Source: an uncultured Oscillospiraceae bacterium
GTDB lineage: Bacteria > Bacillota > Clostridia > Oscillospirales > Acutalibacteraceae
Assembly: GCA_900546265.1 (NCBI GenBank)
Contig: URCA01000010.1
Location: 34,814-98,813, forward strand
Reading direction: 5' to 3'
DNA: 64,000 bases
The translations under genes and the position numbers were made by a program. Positions 51,466 through 59,695 of the stretch are shown piece after piece. Positions within the stretch are counted from its first letter, which is position 1. The number at the start of each line of letters is the position of its first letter. Under the pieces are notes generated by a model that ran no database searches, was not told the origin of the DNA, and was given only the letters and a program-made list of their open reading frames with translations.

Positions 51466-52479
51466 ATGCGAAAGAACGGGGTTGACATGACGAAACGGGA
51501 TCGGTTTCCCATGGCGGAAACCAAAAAAATGGCGGTGGGCGGTCTGCTGATCGCGGTGGGCATTCTGCTGCCCCAGGTGTTCCATCTGGCGGGAGGCAGC
51601 GCCATGGGCACCCTGTTCCTGCCCATGCACCTGCCGGTGCTGCTGGGCGGGTTTCTGCTCGGGCCGCTGTTCGGCGGGACGGTGGGGCTTCTGACGCCCC
51701 TTGTCAGCTGCCTGCTGACCGGCATGCCCGCGGCGGCGGTGCTGCCTTATATGGCGGTGGAGCTGCTGGTATACGGTCTGGCGGGCGGGGCATTTTATAA
51801 GCAATGCCGGCTGCCGGCGCTGGTCAGCCTGGTGTTGGCCCAGGCGGCGGGCCGGCTGGTCAAGGCGCTGCTGCTGTTCGTGATGGCGGGGGTGTTCGGC
51901 GTGAAAGCGCCGCCGGCATTGTCGGTGTTCACCGCCGCCTTGGAGGGGCTGCCGGGGCTGGCCGTTCAGTGGGCGGTCATTCCCCTGTTGCTGACGGCGC
52001 TGCGCAAATCCCACCTGCTGGAAAGCCCGGCGAAGCGAAAAAGGGAGGCGGCCATGAGCGATTGGGAGTTGGCCAGAAGCCGGTGGGAGGCGGAAAACGC
52101 CACCTGCGCGGTCTGCCGAAACGGGCAGGTGCGGGTATCCCATCTGACCGGGATACGGCCGCTGCTCGTCTGGCTGGGCGAGGATGGGGACGCCCTGCGG
52201 GACGGGGCGGCAGCGGATAAAATCGTGGGAAGGGCGGCGGCGCTGCTGTTCTTGTACGGCGGCGTGCGGGCGGTATACGCGGCCGTCATCAGCGAGGGCG
52301 CCCTGGCCCTGCTGGAGGAAAACGGCGTGCAGGTGGCGTACGGCCGCTGCGTGCCGTACATCATCAACCGGGAGAACACCGGCCTGTGCCCCATGGAGCA
52401 GCGGGTGCGGGACATCCGGGATCCCGCGGACGCCTACGAGGCTTTAGCGGCCCAGGCGGGCGGGCAAACCGCCCCATGA
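51466..52479 (+). CDS. Fusion: ECF transporter S component + DUF1893 domain
   Basis: 337 residues if ATG 51466 is used; ATG 51487 and ATG 51511 are alternatives and none has a strong RBS. Residues ~22-190 form six hydrophobic segments with the ECF S-component pattern 'GGLLIAVGILLPQVFHL', 'LFLPMHLPVLLGGFLLGP' and 'LLTPLVSCLLTGMP', a substrate-binding membrane subunit for a vitamin or metal. Residues ~205-337 are a DUF1893 (TM1506-like, cytidine-deaminase fold) domain: 'CAVCRNGQVRVSHLTGIRPLL', 'AADKIVGRAAALL' and 'NRENTGLCPMEQRVRDI'. The cytosolic domain may sense or modify the ligand. The ECF energising module is not encoded here. Confidence 0.8.
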   Translation: MRKNGVDMTKRDRFPMAETKKMAVGGLLIAVGILLPQVFHLAGGSAMGTLFLPMHLPVLLGGFLLGPLFGGTVGLLTPLVSCLLTGMPAAAVLPYMAVELLVYGLAGGAFYKQCRLPALVSLVLAQAAGRLVKALLLFVMAGVFGVKAPPALSVFTAALEGLPGLAVQWAVIPLLLTALRKSHLLESPAKRKREAAMSDWELARSRWEAENATCAVCRNGQVRVSHLTGIRPLLVWLGEDGDALRDGAAADKIVGRAAALLFLYGGVRAVYAAVISEGALALLEENGVQVAYGRCVPYIINRENTGLCPMEQRVRDIRDPADAYEALAAQAGGQTAP

Positions 52480-52519
52480 GACTGACGACACAGACAACCG
52501 AAGGAAAGACAGGAGATTT

Positions 52520-53794
52520 ATGACGTTTCAGGATTTGCAATTGATCGCGCCGCTGCTTAAGGCGGTGGCGGAGGAGGGCTATACCACGCCCTCCCCCATC
52601 CAGCAAAAGGCGATTCCGCCCGTGCTGGCCGGCCGGGATCTGGTGGGCTGCGCCCAGACGGGGACGGGAAAGACGGCGGCCTTCGCCCTGCCGATACTGC
52701 AGCGGCTCTGCGCCCAGCCGCTGGGACTGGGCAAGCGGCCCATCCGGGCGCTGGTGCTCACCCCCACACGGGAGCTGGCCATTCAGATCCTGGAGAGCTT
52801 CCAGGCGTACGGCCGGCACACCCGGCTGCGCTGCAGCGTGCTGTTCGGCGGTGTGTCCCAGAACCCGCAGGTGGAGGCGCTGGCCCGCGGGGTGGACATC
52901 CTCATCGCCACGCCGGGGCGGCTCAACGATTTGATCGGCCAGGGCTATGTCCACCTGGACGATGTGCAGACCTTTGTGCTGGACGAGGCCGACCGGATGC
53001 TGGACATGGGGTTTGTCCACGACGTCAAGCGGGTGATCACCAAGCTACCGATCAAAAAGCAGACCCTGCTCTTTTCCGCCACCATGCCGCCGGAAATCCG
53101 GCAGCTGGTGGATTCCCTGCTGGTGGATCCGGTGAAGGTGGCGGTGACGCCGGTGTCTTCCACCGTGGACGCCATCCGGCAGTCGGTGTATTTTGTGGAC
53201 AAGGCCAACAAACGGCGGCTGCTGACATATCTGCTGCGGGACGGGGGGATCTCCTCCGCCCTGGTGTTCACCCGCACCAAGCACGGGGCGGATCGGGTGG
53301 TCAAGGATTTGGAGCGGGACGGCATTCACGCCATGGCCATCCATGGCAACAAGTCCCAGAACGCCCGGCAGGCGGCGCTGCGCGGCCTGAAGGACGGGAG
53401 CCTGAAAATCCTGGTGGCCACCGACATCGCGGCGCGGGGGATCGACGTGGACGAGCTGTCCCACGTGATCAATTACGATTTGCCCAACATACCGGAGACC
53501 TATGTGCACCGTATCGGGCGCACGGGGCGGGCGGGCGCGTCGGGCGACGCCATATCCTTCTGCGATTTCGATGAAAAAGCCTATTTAAAGGACATTGAGA
53601 AGCTGACCAGAAAGGCCATACCGGTGGTGGAGGATCATCCCTTCCCCATGCAGGTATTCGAGCCGGCGCCCAAGCCCCAGCCGCGACTGCCCCGCCGAGA
53701 CAAGGCGGTCACGCCGGAAAGGGACGGGCAGCGGGGCGGCGTCCATCCCGCCCGCCGCGGGCCGGGCAAGCCGCCGGTTTCCCGCCGGGGCTAA
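52520..53794 (+). CDS. DEAD-box ATP-dependent RNA helicase, RhlE-like
   Basis: 424 residues. The Q motif 'PSPIQQKAIP', Walker A 'AQTGTGKT' (45-52), 'PTRELAIQI', 'TPGRL', DEAD (155-158), SAT (186-188), and in the second RecA domain 'ATDIAARGIDVDEL' and 'HRIGRTGRAG' are all present. A short basic, proline-rich tail (~380-424) replaces the longer RNA-binding tails of CsdA/DbpA types. It unwinds short RNA duplexes, most likely in ribosome assembly or RNA turnover. ATG 52520 lies 40 bp after the ECF gene. Confidence 0.93.
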   Translation: MTFQDLQLIAPLLKAVAEEGYTTPSPIQQKAIPPVLAGRDLVGCAQTGTGKTAAFALPILQRLCAQPLGLGKRPIRALVLTPTRELAIQILESFQAYGRHTRLRCSVLFGGVSQNPQVEALARGVDILIATPGRLNDLIGQGYVHLDDVQTFVLDEADRMLDMGFVHDVKRVITKLPIKKQTLLFSATMPPEIRQLVDSLLVDPVKVAVTPVSSTVDAIRQSVYFVDKANKRRLLTYLLRDGGISSALVFTRTKHGADRVVKDLERDGIHAMAIHGNKSQNARQAALRGLKDGSLKILVATDIAARGIDVDELSHVINYDLPNIPETYVHRIGRTGRAGASGDAISFCDFDEKAYLKDIEKLTRKAIPVVEDHPFPMQVFEPAPKPQPRLPRRDKAVTPERDGQRGGVHPARRGPGKPPVSRRG

Positions 53795-53844
53795 CCCAAA
53801 AACGACGGATGGGAAAAAGACACGTTTTTAACACAAATTACCGT

Positions 53845-53873
53845 TCATATTTATGGCGTCCGGGACGATACTA
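53845..53873 (+). promoter_or_regulatory. Putative forespore (sigma-G/F-type) promoter
   Basis: TCATA (53845-53849), a 17-bp spacer and GATACTA (53867-53873) resemble the sigma-G consensus (GHATR, ~18 bp, CATNHTA) with one mismatch per box. No sigma-A boxes are visible. The position 68 bp before a spore-protein gene supports the call. Confidence 0.5.
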
Positions 53874-53940
53874 GGATTGCAAACGCAAATATCATCAACG
53901 CGGCCTTACCGCCGCCATTATTTGAGGAGTGTAAAAAACG

Positions 53941-54135
53941 ATGTCTAACAACAAATCTCTCGTTCCCGAAGCTCGCGAAGGTCTCGACCGGTTCAAGATG
54001 GAAGCTGCCAGCGAGGTTGGCGTGACCCTGAAGCAGGGCTACAATGGCGACCTGACCAGCAAACAGGCTGGTTCCGTGGGCGGCCAGATGGTCAAAAAGA
54101 TGATCCAGGCTTACGAGCAGAACAACCTGAAGTAA
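53941..54135 (+). CDS. Alpha/beta-type small acid-soluble spore protein
   Basis: 64 residues, ATG 53941 after GAGGAG. 'PEAREGLDRFKMEAASEVGV', 'YNGDLTSKQAGSVGGQMVKKMI' are the two conserved SASP helices, with the germination-protease site at 'SEVGV'. These proteins coat DNA in the dormant spore and protect it from UV, heat and chemicals. Monocistronic, with its own sporulation-type promoter and terminator. It shows the organism carries genes for endospore formation. Confidence 0.96.
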   Translation: MSNNKSLVPEAREGLDRFKMEAASEVGVTLKQGYNGDLTSKQAGSVGGQMVKKMIQAYEQNNLK

Positions 54136-54156
54136 GAACTGCCGAACAAGGCACAG

Positions 54157-54192
54157 CCGCCCGGAAGGCAATCGCCTTCCGGGCGGTTTCTT
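54157..54192 (+). terminator. Terminator of the spore-protein gene
   Basis: CCGCCCGGAAGGC (54157-54169) and GCCTTCCGGGCGG (54174-54186), a perfect 13-bp stem with loop AATC, followed by TTTCTT. Confidence 0.92.
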
Positions 54193-54329
54193 GCCCGGCG
54201 ATACGGGTAGTATGCCCGATGGTGAAGAAAAAATCGGCGGCGACGCGAATAAACCCGCCCGGCGCGGGGTAAACTCCTTCCGGAGCGGAAAAACGCAGGC
54301 GATTTTTATAAGAAAAACGCTTGTACCTC

Positions 54330-54357
54330 TTGACAAACGGGAAAAATCCGGTATAAT
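54330..54357 (+). promoter_or_regulatory. Strong sigma-A promoter for tRNA-Gln
   Basis: Consensus TTGACA (54330-54335), a 16-bp spacer and consensus TATAAT (54352-54357), 19 bp before the mature tRNA 5' end. Confidence 0.88.
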
Positions 54358-54376
54358 AAATAACGCTCTAAGATAT

Positions 54377-54450
54377 TGCGGAATTGTGTAATGGTAGCAC
54401 GGCAGTCTCTGACTCTGCTTGTCTGGGTTCAAATCCTAGTTCCGCAGCCA
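54377..54450 (+). tRNA. tRNA-Gln (anticodon CTG)
   Basis: The acceptor stem TGCGGAA/TTCCGCA has 7 bp; the D arm (GTG..CAC), anticodon loop CTCTGAC, and T arm CTGGG-TTCAAAT-CCTAG fold normally, and CCA is encoded. U1-A72 and discriminator G are glutamine identity elements; anticodon CTG reads CAG. The anticodon stem has a T-T at its loop-closing pair. It lies alone, with its own promoter and terminator. Confidence 0.93.
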
Positions 54451-54452
54451 TG

Positions 54453-54492
54453 AAAAAGACACGTACGGCGTTCAGCCGTGCGTGTTCTTTTT
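54453..54492 (+). terminator. Terminator after tRNA-Gln
   Basis: Arms 54453-54469 and 54475-54492 pair over ~15 bp (core ACGTACGGC/GCCGTGCGT) with loop GTTCA; the descending arm ends in TTCTTTTT. Confidence 0.85.
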
Positions 54493-54650
54493 ATAACCGG
54501 CCAGTCTGGGATTTGAACCCTGTTTGGTGTCGATGCACCCCGCAGGCATCCGCATAGCTTCTTATTTTATGGAATACGGTTCCGGAAGTTCGGGGTTGCT
54601 GGAGAATAAAAACGGCGGTTACAACAAGATCATAGGTAGACAGGACGACA

Positions 54651-54924
54651 TAAGGTGAGGGGGAGCGAACCTACCCCGCCTCAGCCGGTGTATTTAGCCA
54701 TTCTGCCGCGTTATCGTCCTAGGTGGGCGCCAGCCCACCGTCGTCCTCTGCCTTGCCGAATGACAAAATACGCAGGCTGAGGTCAAAGAATTTTTGGGAT
54801 GGAGCGGGGGTTCACAGCAAGGCGGCCGAGCGCGCCATGCTGTCGCATGGCAAGTGAGGCCAACGCCGCTGTGGGCGCTCGCTCATTCCCAAAAATCGGA
54901 GGTTGTTCGCTCCCCCTCACCTTA
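54651..54924. mobile_element. MITE-like element, copy 2, with a nested insertion
   Basis: Perfect 20-bp terminal inverted repeats: TAAGGTGAGGGGGAGCGAAC (54651-54670) and its complement (54905-54924). The interior from ~54775 is near-identical to the reverse complement of copy 1. It carries ~85 extra bp (about 54690-54775) that copy 1 lacks; that insert is itself palindromic (GTATTTAGCCATTC near 54690 with GAATGACAAAATAC near 54759, and GGTGGGC/GCCCACC at its centre). No protein is encoded. The 200 bp between the tRNA terminator and this element hold nothing I can support. Confidence 0.78.
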
Positions 54925-54927
54925 AGC

Positions 54928-54965
54928 AAAGGGCGGCCCCGCCGGCTACGGCAGGGCCGTCCTTT
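54928..54965. terminator. Hairpin between the MITE and the minus-strand operon
   Basis: AAAGGGCGGCCC (54928-54939) pairs with GGGCCGTCCTTT (54954-54965) over 12 bp. It lies 46 bp downstream of the stop of the minus-strand gene at 55011, for which it is the likely terminator, although only a short T run follows. Confidence 0.65.
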
Positions 54966-55010
54966 ATCGATTCTCTGCGGCTTCGCGGGCGGACAAGAAA
55001 AAATCGCGGG

Positions 55011-56363
55011 TTACGCATCCTGTGCCAGTTCCACGATGCGGGCCCAGGTCAGGGGGCCGACCGCGCCGTTGGCTTCCAGGCCGGCCTGCTGCTGCACGGC
55101 CCGCACGGCGTTTTCGGTGGCGTCGTCAAAATCGCCGGTGACGGTCACGGCGGGGATAAAATCGTGAAGGGCGGCGGCCTGGGCGAGCAGGCGCTGCAGA
55201 TCTTCCACATCGTCCCCGGTCATGCCCAGGGTCAGGAAGCGACCGGGATACACGAATGCGGAATCGGGGACCACATCCGGCGGGATGTTGGCGATAGTGT
55301 CGGCGTAAGCAGTGTTCATCCGGTTCCAGGTGTCCCGGTCGACGATGCCGGTGGCCGGGAGACCGTACTGGCGCTGGAAAGCCAGCACCGCGTCCTTGGT
55401 GTTCTGATCGAATACACCGTCTATGATAGGAACGGGGATTTGATTGTCGAAGTAGGCGATAACGGCCAGAATGTACTGCACGACCCGTACGCCCATGCCG
55501 GTGTCTCCCTCTTCAAGCTGCCGGGAGTACAGCCGCTCCACCTCTTCGGGGGACAGCCCTTCGGAATACAGCTCGTTGAGGCCCTTGATGCCGTTGTAGA
55601 TGGATTTGATTTTGTACCAGGTGGCCTTGCCCACGATGCCGTCCACCGTCAGGTTGAAAATCCGCTGAAATTCCCGCACGGCAGCCTCGGTTTCCACACC
55701 AAAAAAACCGTCGATGACCGACAGACGGGGGATGGCCGGGTAGTTATCGGCGATGCGGTTGAGCTGCCGCTGGATGATGCGCACATCCTCCCCCGCGCTG
55801 CCCAGGCGAAGAGGCGCGCCGGGATAGGATCGTTCGATGCCCGCCACCGGGGCGTTGAAGACGATGTTGATATCGTCGCCGTAATACCGCTGCAGGATTT
55901 CATAGGGTACCAGGCCCTCCTCGGCCAGGGCGACGGTGCCCCACTGAGACAGGCCCTCGCAGGTGGTGGTGGTGCCGCTGCAGTATTGGGTGAAATAGGG
56001 CTGCACGCTCCCCTGCCGGACGACGTAATCGTTGAAAATATCGTCCACGATTTGGGAGATGTTTTCGAAAATGTCCCGGTTGGGAATGAATTTCTGATCG
56101 TACTGGGTGGAACTGGTGATATCGAAATCATAGCCGCGGCTGGGGTAGTATTCGGTGTAAATCCGGTTGAGGGCGTAGCTGATCTGTGCCAGGATATTGG
56201 CACGGATGGCGGATTCCGGCCAGGTGGGATAAATTTCGCTGGAGGCCACGTTTTTGATGTAGTCCGCGAAAGAGACGCGGATGTTCTCCGCCGGCTGGTC
56301 GGGCCGGCCCAGGTGGACGGTAATAAACTCGGGGATGACCGGCAGGTCTAATATCGGCTGCAT
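55011..56363 (-). CDS. SpoIID/LytB-like domain protein with three peptidoglycan-binding domains
   Basis: 450 residues, ATG 56363 with AAAGGAGGG upstream. Residues ~25-165 follow the SpoIID pattern: 'FADYIKNVASSEIYPTWPESAIRANILAQISYALNRI', 'TSSTQYDQ', and 'GLSQWGTVALAEEGLVPYEILQRYYG'. Three PG_binding_1-type repeats follow ('VRIIQRQLNRIAD..IDGFFGVETEAAVREFQR', 'VRVVQYIL..IDGVFDQNTKDAVLAFQRQYG', 'VEDLQRLL..GDFDDATENAVRAVQQQAG'). SpoIID is a lytic transglycosylase of engulfment, but this protein lacks the usual N-terminal signal/membrane segment and its catalytic Glu is not certain. It is 14 bp downstream of a proline-rich partner. A structural role in spore cortex or coat is inferred. Confidence 0.8.
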   Translation of the reverse strand: MQPILDLPVIPEFITVHLGRPDQPAENIRVSFADYIKNVASSEIYPTWPESAIRANILAQISYALNRIYTEYYPSRGYDFDITSSTQYDQKFIPNRDIFENISQIVDDIFNDYVVRQGSVQPYFTQYCSGTTTTCEGLSQWGTVALAEEGLVPYEILQRYYGDDINIVFNAPVAGIERSYPGAPLRLGSAGEDVRIIQRQLNRIADNYPAIPRLSVIDGFFGVETEAAVREFQRIFNLTVDGIVGKATWYKIKSIYNGIKGLNELYSEGLSPEEVERLYSRQLEEGDTGMGVRVVQYILAVIAYFDNQIPVPIIDGVFDQNTKDAVLAFQRQYGLPATGIVDRDTWNRMNTAYADTIANIPPDVVPDSAFVYPGRFLTLGMTGDDVEDLQRLLAQAAALHDFIPAVTVTGDFDDATENAVRAVQQQAGLEANGAVGPLTWARIVELAQDA

Positions 56364-56377
56364 GAAACGCCCTCCTT

Positions 56378-57037
56378 TCAGGATACCGATCGATCGGGCA
56401 GGAAGCGGACCGGCTGAATGGATTTGATCCCGTCGAAAATGGGTACCTGCTGATAAACCTCCGTCCGATAACCGGGATGGGTGACGCGGATATCATAGGT
56501 GGCGTAGGGGGCCTCGCCGGTGGGCGCTTCAGCTAGCGCTTTGTCCGGCGCGGGCAGCACGATGTTGTCAAATATTCCGTTTTCGTCGGTGACGCCGGAG
56601 GCAAATTCTTTCGTGCCGTCGGAGAAGGTACGGCTGACGGTTACCTGGGCGCCGGGGACGGGCACCGCCTGACGGCCGGCGTAGGCCTGGACGCGCAGGA
56701 TGCCGGTCTTGGTATTCTCCCGCAGGAAGTTCTCATAGGTGTCCGCCTCGGGGGCGATGGGCTGCAGGGGATCGTCCTGTGGATTCGCCTCGGGCGGATT
56801 GATTTCCGGTTCGTCCGGCGGCAGGGGCGGGGACGGAACGGCTGGCACGGCGGGCTGGGGGGACGGAGCGGGGGCGGGAGGCAGTTCGGACTGCGGCGGG
56901 GCGGGCGCGGGCGCGGGGACAGGGGCCGGCTCCGGCGGCGCCGGTTGGACGGATTCCTGCGGGGGAAGGGCGCTGCGGGAGGCGGTTTTCATCATTTCCG
57001 CCTTATACCGCTCGATCATGGCCTGTAGATTCTCCAT
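56378..57037 (-). CDS. Proline-rich protein with a carboxypeptidase-regulatory-like domain
   Basis: 219 residues; ATG 57037 is chosen because TTGGAGGAC precedes it. An N-terminal helix ('MENLQAMIERYKAEMMKTA') leads to a ~70-residue Pro/Ala-rich region (25-95) and then a beta-sandwich resembling CarboxypepD_reg: 'GILRVQAYAGRQAVPVPGAQVTVSR', 'GVTDENGIFDNIVLP', 'YDIRVTHPGYRTEVYQQVPIFDG'. No signal peptide. Such domains are rigid adhesive or structural modules. It is the first gene of the pair with the SpoIID-like protein, and the two probably form one assembly. Confidence 0.75.
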   Translation of the reverse strand: MENLQAMIERYKAEMMKTASRSALPPQESVQPAPPEPAPVPAPAPAPPQSELPPAPAPSPQPAVPAVPSPPLPPDEPEINPPEANPQDDPLQPIAPEADTYENFLRENTKTGILRVQAYAGRQAVPVPGAQVTVSRTFSDGTKEFASGVTDENGIFDNIVLPAPDKALAEAPTGEAPYATYDIRVTHPGYRTEVYQQVPIFDGIKSIQPVRFLPDRSVS

Positions 57038-57077
57038 GGGTTTGTCCTCCAATCCTTGTAGGCTGCGGCTCCTTATC

Positions 57078-57108
57078 AGTATAGCGGCGCGGAGAGAATG
57101 GGTGACAA
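57078..57108 (-). promoter_or_regulatory. Putative promoter of the minus-strand pair
   Basis: On the minus strand, TTGTCA (57103-57108) and TATACT (57078-57083) are 19 bp apart, a longer than usual spacer. The -10 is 41 bp upstream of the ATG at 57037. A sporulation sigma factor cannot be excluded. Confidence 0.45.
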
Positions 57109-57123
57109 AAAAGATGAAAAAGG

Positions 57124-57162
57124 CCCTGTCCAGAAGCAAAATTTCGCCGGACAGGGTTTTTT
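57124..57162. terminator. Hairpin with T tract between divergent genes
   Basis: CCCTGTCC (57124-57131) pairs with GGACAGGG (57149-57156), followed by TTTTTT on the plus strand; the minus strand reads CCTTTTTC after it. It looks like a bidirectional terminator, but both flanking genes point away from it. Confidence 0.6.
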
Positions 57163-57286
57163 AGGCAAAACCGGGGCTGCGGGCGCTTAGCGGATTTCAC
57201 AGGAAAAATTAAGCCGCTCTTAAGGGATATTTGTCCAGGGCTGTGCTATAATCTATAACAGTATGATAGGAAAGGCCGGATCGAGC

Positions 57287-59695
57287 ATGACAGAACAAAA
57301 TCCCACACGCTTGCGCCCCGATCCGGACGTGGGGCTGACCGCTCAGCAGGTCAGGGAGCAGGAAGCGCGGGGGCTTAGTAACATACAGCCCAGCCACAAC
57401 ACCAAGACCGTGGGGCAGATTGTACGGGACAATACCCTGACCCTGTTCAACCTGTTCAACTTCGCATTGGCCGCCTGCATCGCGCTGGTGGGCGCTTATG
57501 AAAACCTGCTGTTTTTGATCATTATTTTTGTCAACAGCGGGGTCGGCATCGTGCAGGAGATCCGCTCTAAGCGGATGGTGGAGAAGCTGTCCCTCATTTC
57601 CATGCCCAAGGCGGTGGCGCTGCGGGATGGACGGGAGCAGGCGGTGCCGGTGGAGGAGCTGGTGCTGGACGACATCCTGGTGCTGCGCATGGGCGGGCAG
57701 ATTTGCGCTGACGCCATCGTGGCGGCGGGCGAGGTGGAGGTCAACGAGGCCCTGCTCACCGGGGAGGCGGAGCCCATTCGAAAAAGCCGGGGGGACATGC
57801 TGCTGTCGGGCAGCTTTGTGGTCAGCGGCACCTGCCGCGCCCGGGTGGAACATATCGGCAGCGAAAATTACGCCACTAAAATCGCCCTGGATGCCAAGAA
57901 ATATAAAAAAGTGCATTCCGACCTGATGAACGCCCTGAATAAAATCGTGAAGTTCACCAGCTTCTTTATTCTGCCGTTGGGCGCGCTGCTGTTTCTGCAC
58001 GCCCGGTTCGTGCTGGATCATTCCCTGGAGGGAGCGGTGGTGTCCACCGCCGCCGCCTTGATCGGCATGATGCCTAAGGGGCTGGTGCTGCTGACGAGCG
58101 TGTCCCTGGCGGTGGGGGTCATCAAGCTGGCCCGGAAAAAGACCCTGGTGCAGGAGCTGTTCTGCATTGAAAACCTGTCGCGGGTGGACATGCTCTGCCT
58201 GGATAAGACGGGCACCATCACCCAGGGGAAAATGACCGTTTCCGACATCCTGCCCCTGACCGCCCAGCCGCCCTTTGACCTGGAAGAGGCGGTGGGCAGC
58301 TTCATCGGCGCGCTGGACGACAACAACGCCACTTTCCTGGCCCTGGGGGAGCGGTTTCCCGCCCGGGGGCGGTGGCGGGCCGTCTGCCGCACCCCCTTTT
58401 CCTCCGCCCGCAAATGGAGCTCTGTCACCTTCGAGGGGCAGGGCACCGTGCTGGTGGGCGCGCCGGAAATCCTGCTGCGGGGACGCAGCGGGCTGCTGCC
58501 GCCGGCGGTGGCCGAGCGGGAGGCCGCAGGCTGCCGGGTGGTGCTGGTGGCCCACAGCGAGGAGCGGGTGGAGGGTGTGCTGCCCGGCACGGTGCGGCCG
58601 GTGGCCGCTCTGGTGCTGGAGGATCCCATCCGGCCCGACGCCCGGGAGACCTTGGCCTTTTTCACCCGGGAGGACGTACAGCTGAAAATCATTTCGGGGG
58701 ACAACCCGGTGACGGTGTCCAGCATCGCCCGGCAGGCGGGGCTGCCCCATTCCGATTCGTACATCGACGCCTCCACTCTGGCCGACGAGGAGGCCCTGCG
58801 GCAGGCGGCGGAGCGGTATACCATATTTGGACGGGTTTCGCCCCAGCAGAAACGGCAGCTGGTTCACGCCCTGCAGGATGAGGGGCACACGGTGGCCATG
58901 ACCGGGGACGGGGTCAACGACGTACTGGCCCTCAAGGATGCCGATTGCAGTATCGCCATGGCTTCGGGCAGCGACGCGGCGCGGCAGATTTCCCAGCTGG
59001 TGCTGCTGGACTCCAACTTCTCCTCCCTGCCCAGTGTTGTCATGGAGGGGCGGCGGGTCATCAACAACATCACCCGCACGGCGGTGCTGTTCCTGGTCAA
59101 GACCATTTTCTCCTTTCTGCTGTCCTTCATGGCCCTGGCCTTTTCCATGCCCTATCCCTTCATTCCGATACAGCTCAGCCTCATCAGCATGGTGGTGGAG
59201 GGAATCCCCTCCTTCTTCCTGACCTTCGAGCCCAACCGGGATCGTATCAAGGGCCGGTTTTTATCCACCGTTCTGCGGCAGGCCTTTCCCTGCGCGTTCA
59301 TCATTGTGCTAAACATCATTTTGGTGGATCAAATCGGGCCGCTGCTGGGGTTGGCCGCGCTGGATTTGGCCACGCTGAATGTCTATCTGACGGCGTTTAT
59401 CTGGCTGTATCTGCTGCTGCGGGTCTGCATGCCCCTCAACAAGCTGCGGGCGGCGCTGTTCGGCACCATGGTGGCGCTGTTCGGCGTGGCGGCGTATCTG
59501 TTCCGCGATCTGCTGCAAATCGGCACGCTGACGCTTCGTTCCCTGCCGCTGTTCCTCATTCTGGCGGCGGCCAGCCTGGTGCTGTACAGTTTGGTCGCGT
59601 GGGCCATCGGCCGGGCGGCGGCCGTGGTGCGGGCCTGGAAGGCCGGCAGACAAAAAAATGCGCCGAACAGCCGGCGAAGAGGGCATGGGGCCTGA
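57287..59695 (+). CDS. P-type cation-transporting ATPase (CtpE-like)
   Basis: 802 residues from ATG 57287, preferred over ATG 57263 because AGGAAAGG lies between them and a TATAAT at 57247-57252 would start transcription just before 57263. Actuator motif 'LLTGEAEPIRK' (TGEA instead of TGES), phosphorylation motif 'CLDKTGTIT' with Asp306, nucleotide-domain hinge 'TGDGVNDVLALKDAD' (539-551), and about eight to ten spans. It lacks an N-terminal metal-binding domain. 'GLTAQQVREQEARGLSNIQ' and 'VGQIVRDNTLTLFNLFNF' recall mycobacterial CtpE, a calcium importer; ion specificity here is not certain. Confidence 0.85.
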   Translation: MTEQNPTRLRPDPDVGLTAQQVREQEARGLSNIQPSHNTKTVGQIVRDNTLTLFNLFNFALAACIALVGAYENLLFLIIIFVNSGVGIVQEIRSKRMVEKLSLISMPKAVALRDGREQAVPVEELVLDDILVLRMGGQICADAIVAAGEVEVNEALLTGEAEPIRKSRGDMLLSGSFVVSGTCRARVEHIGSENYATKIALDAKKYKKVHSDLMNALNKIVKFTSFFILPLGALLFLHARFVLDHSLEGAVVSTAAALIGMMPKGLVLLTSVSLAVGVIKLARKKTLVQELFCIENLSRVDMLCLDKTGTITQGKMTVSDILPLTAQPPFDLEEAVGSFIGALDDNNATFLALGERFPARGRWRAVCRTPFSSARKWSSVTFEGQGTVLVGAPEILLRGRSGLLPPAVAEREAAGCRVVLVAHSEERVEGVLPGTVRPVAALVLEDPIRPDARETLAFFTREDVQLKIISGDNPVTVSSIARQAGLPHSDSYIDASTLADEEALRQAAERYTIFGRVSPQQKRQLVHALQDEGHTVAMTGDGVNDVLALKDADCSIAMASGSDAARQISQLVLLDSNFSSLPSVVMEGRRVINNITRTAVLFLVKTIFSFLLSFMALAFSMPYPFIPIQLSLISMVVEGIPSFFLTFEPNRDRIKGRFLSTVLRQAFPCAFIIVLNIILVDQIGPLLGLAALDLATLNVYLTAFIWLYLLLRVCMPLNKLRAALFGTMVALFGVAAYLFRDLLQIGTLTLRSLPLFLILAAASLVLYSLVAWAIGRAAAVVRAWKAGRQKNAPNSRRRGHGA

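Noticed and set aside
54501..54555. A tRNA-like T-arm on the minus strand (GGTTCAAATCC within 54501-54520)
   Set aside because: The T-stem has mismatches, and no acceptor, D or anticodon arm can be built. It may be a tRNA relic but cannot be supported as a gene.
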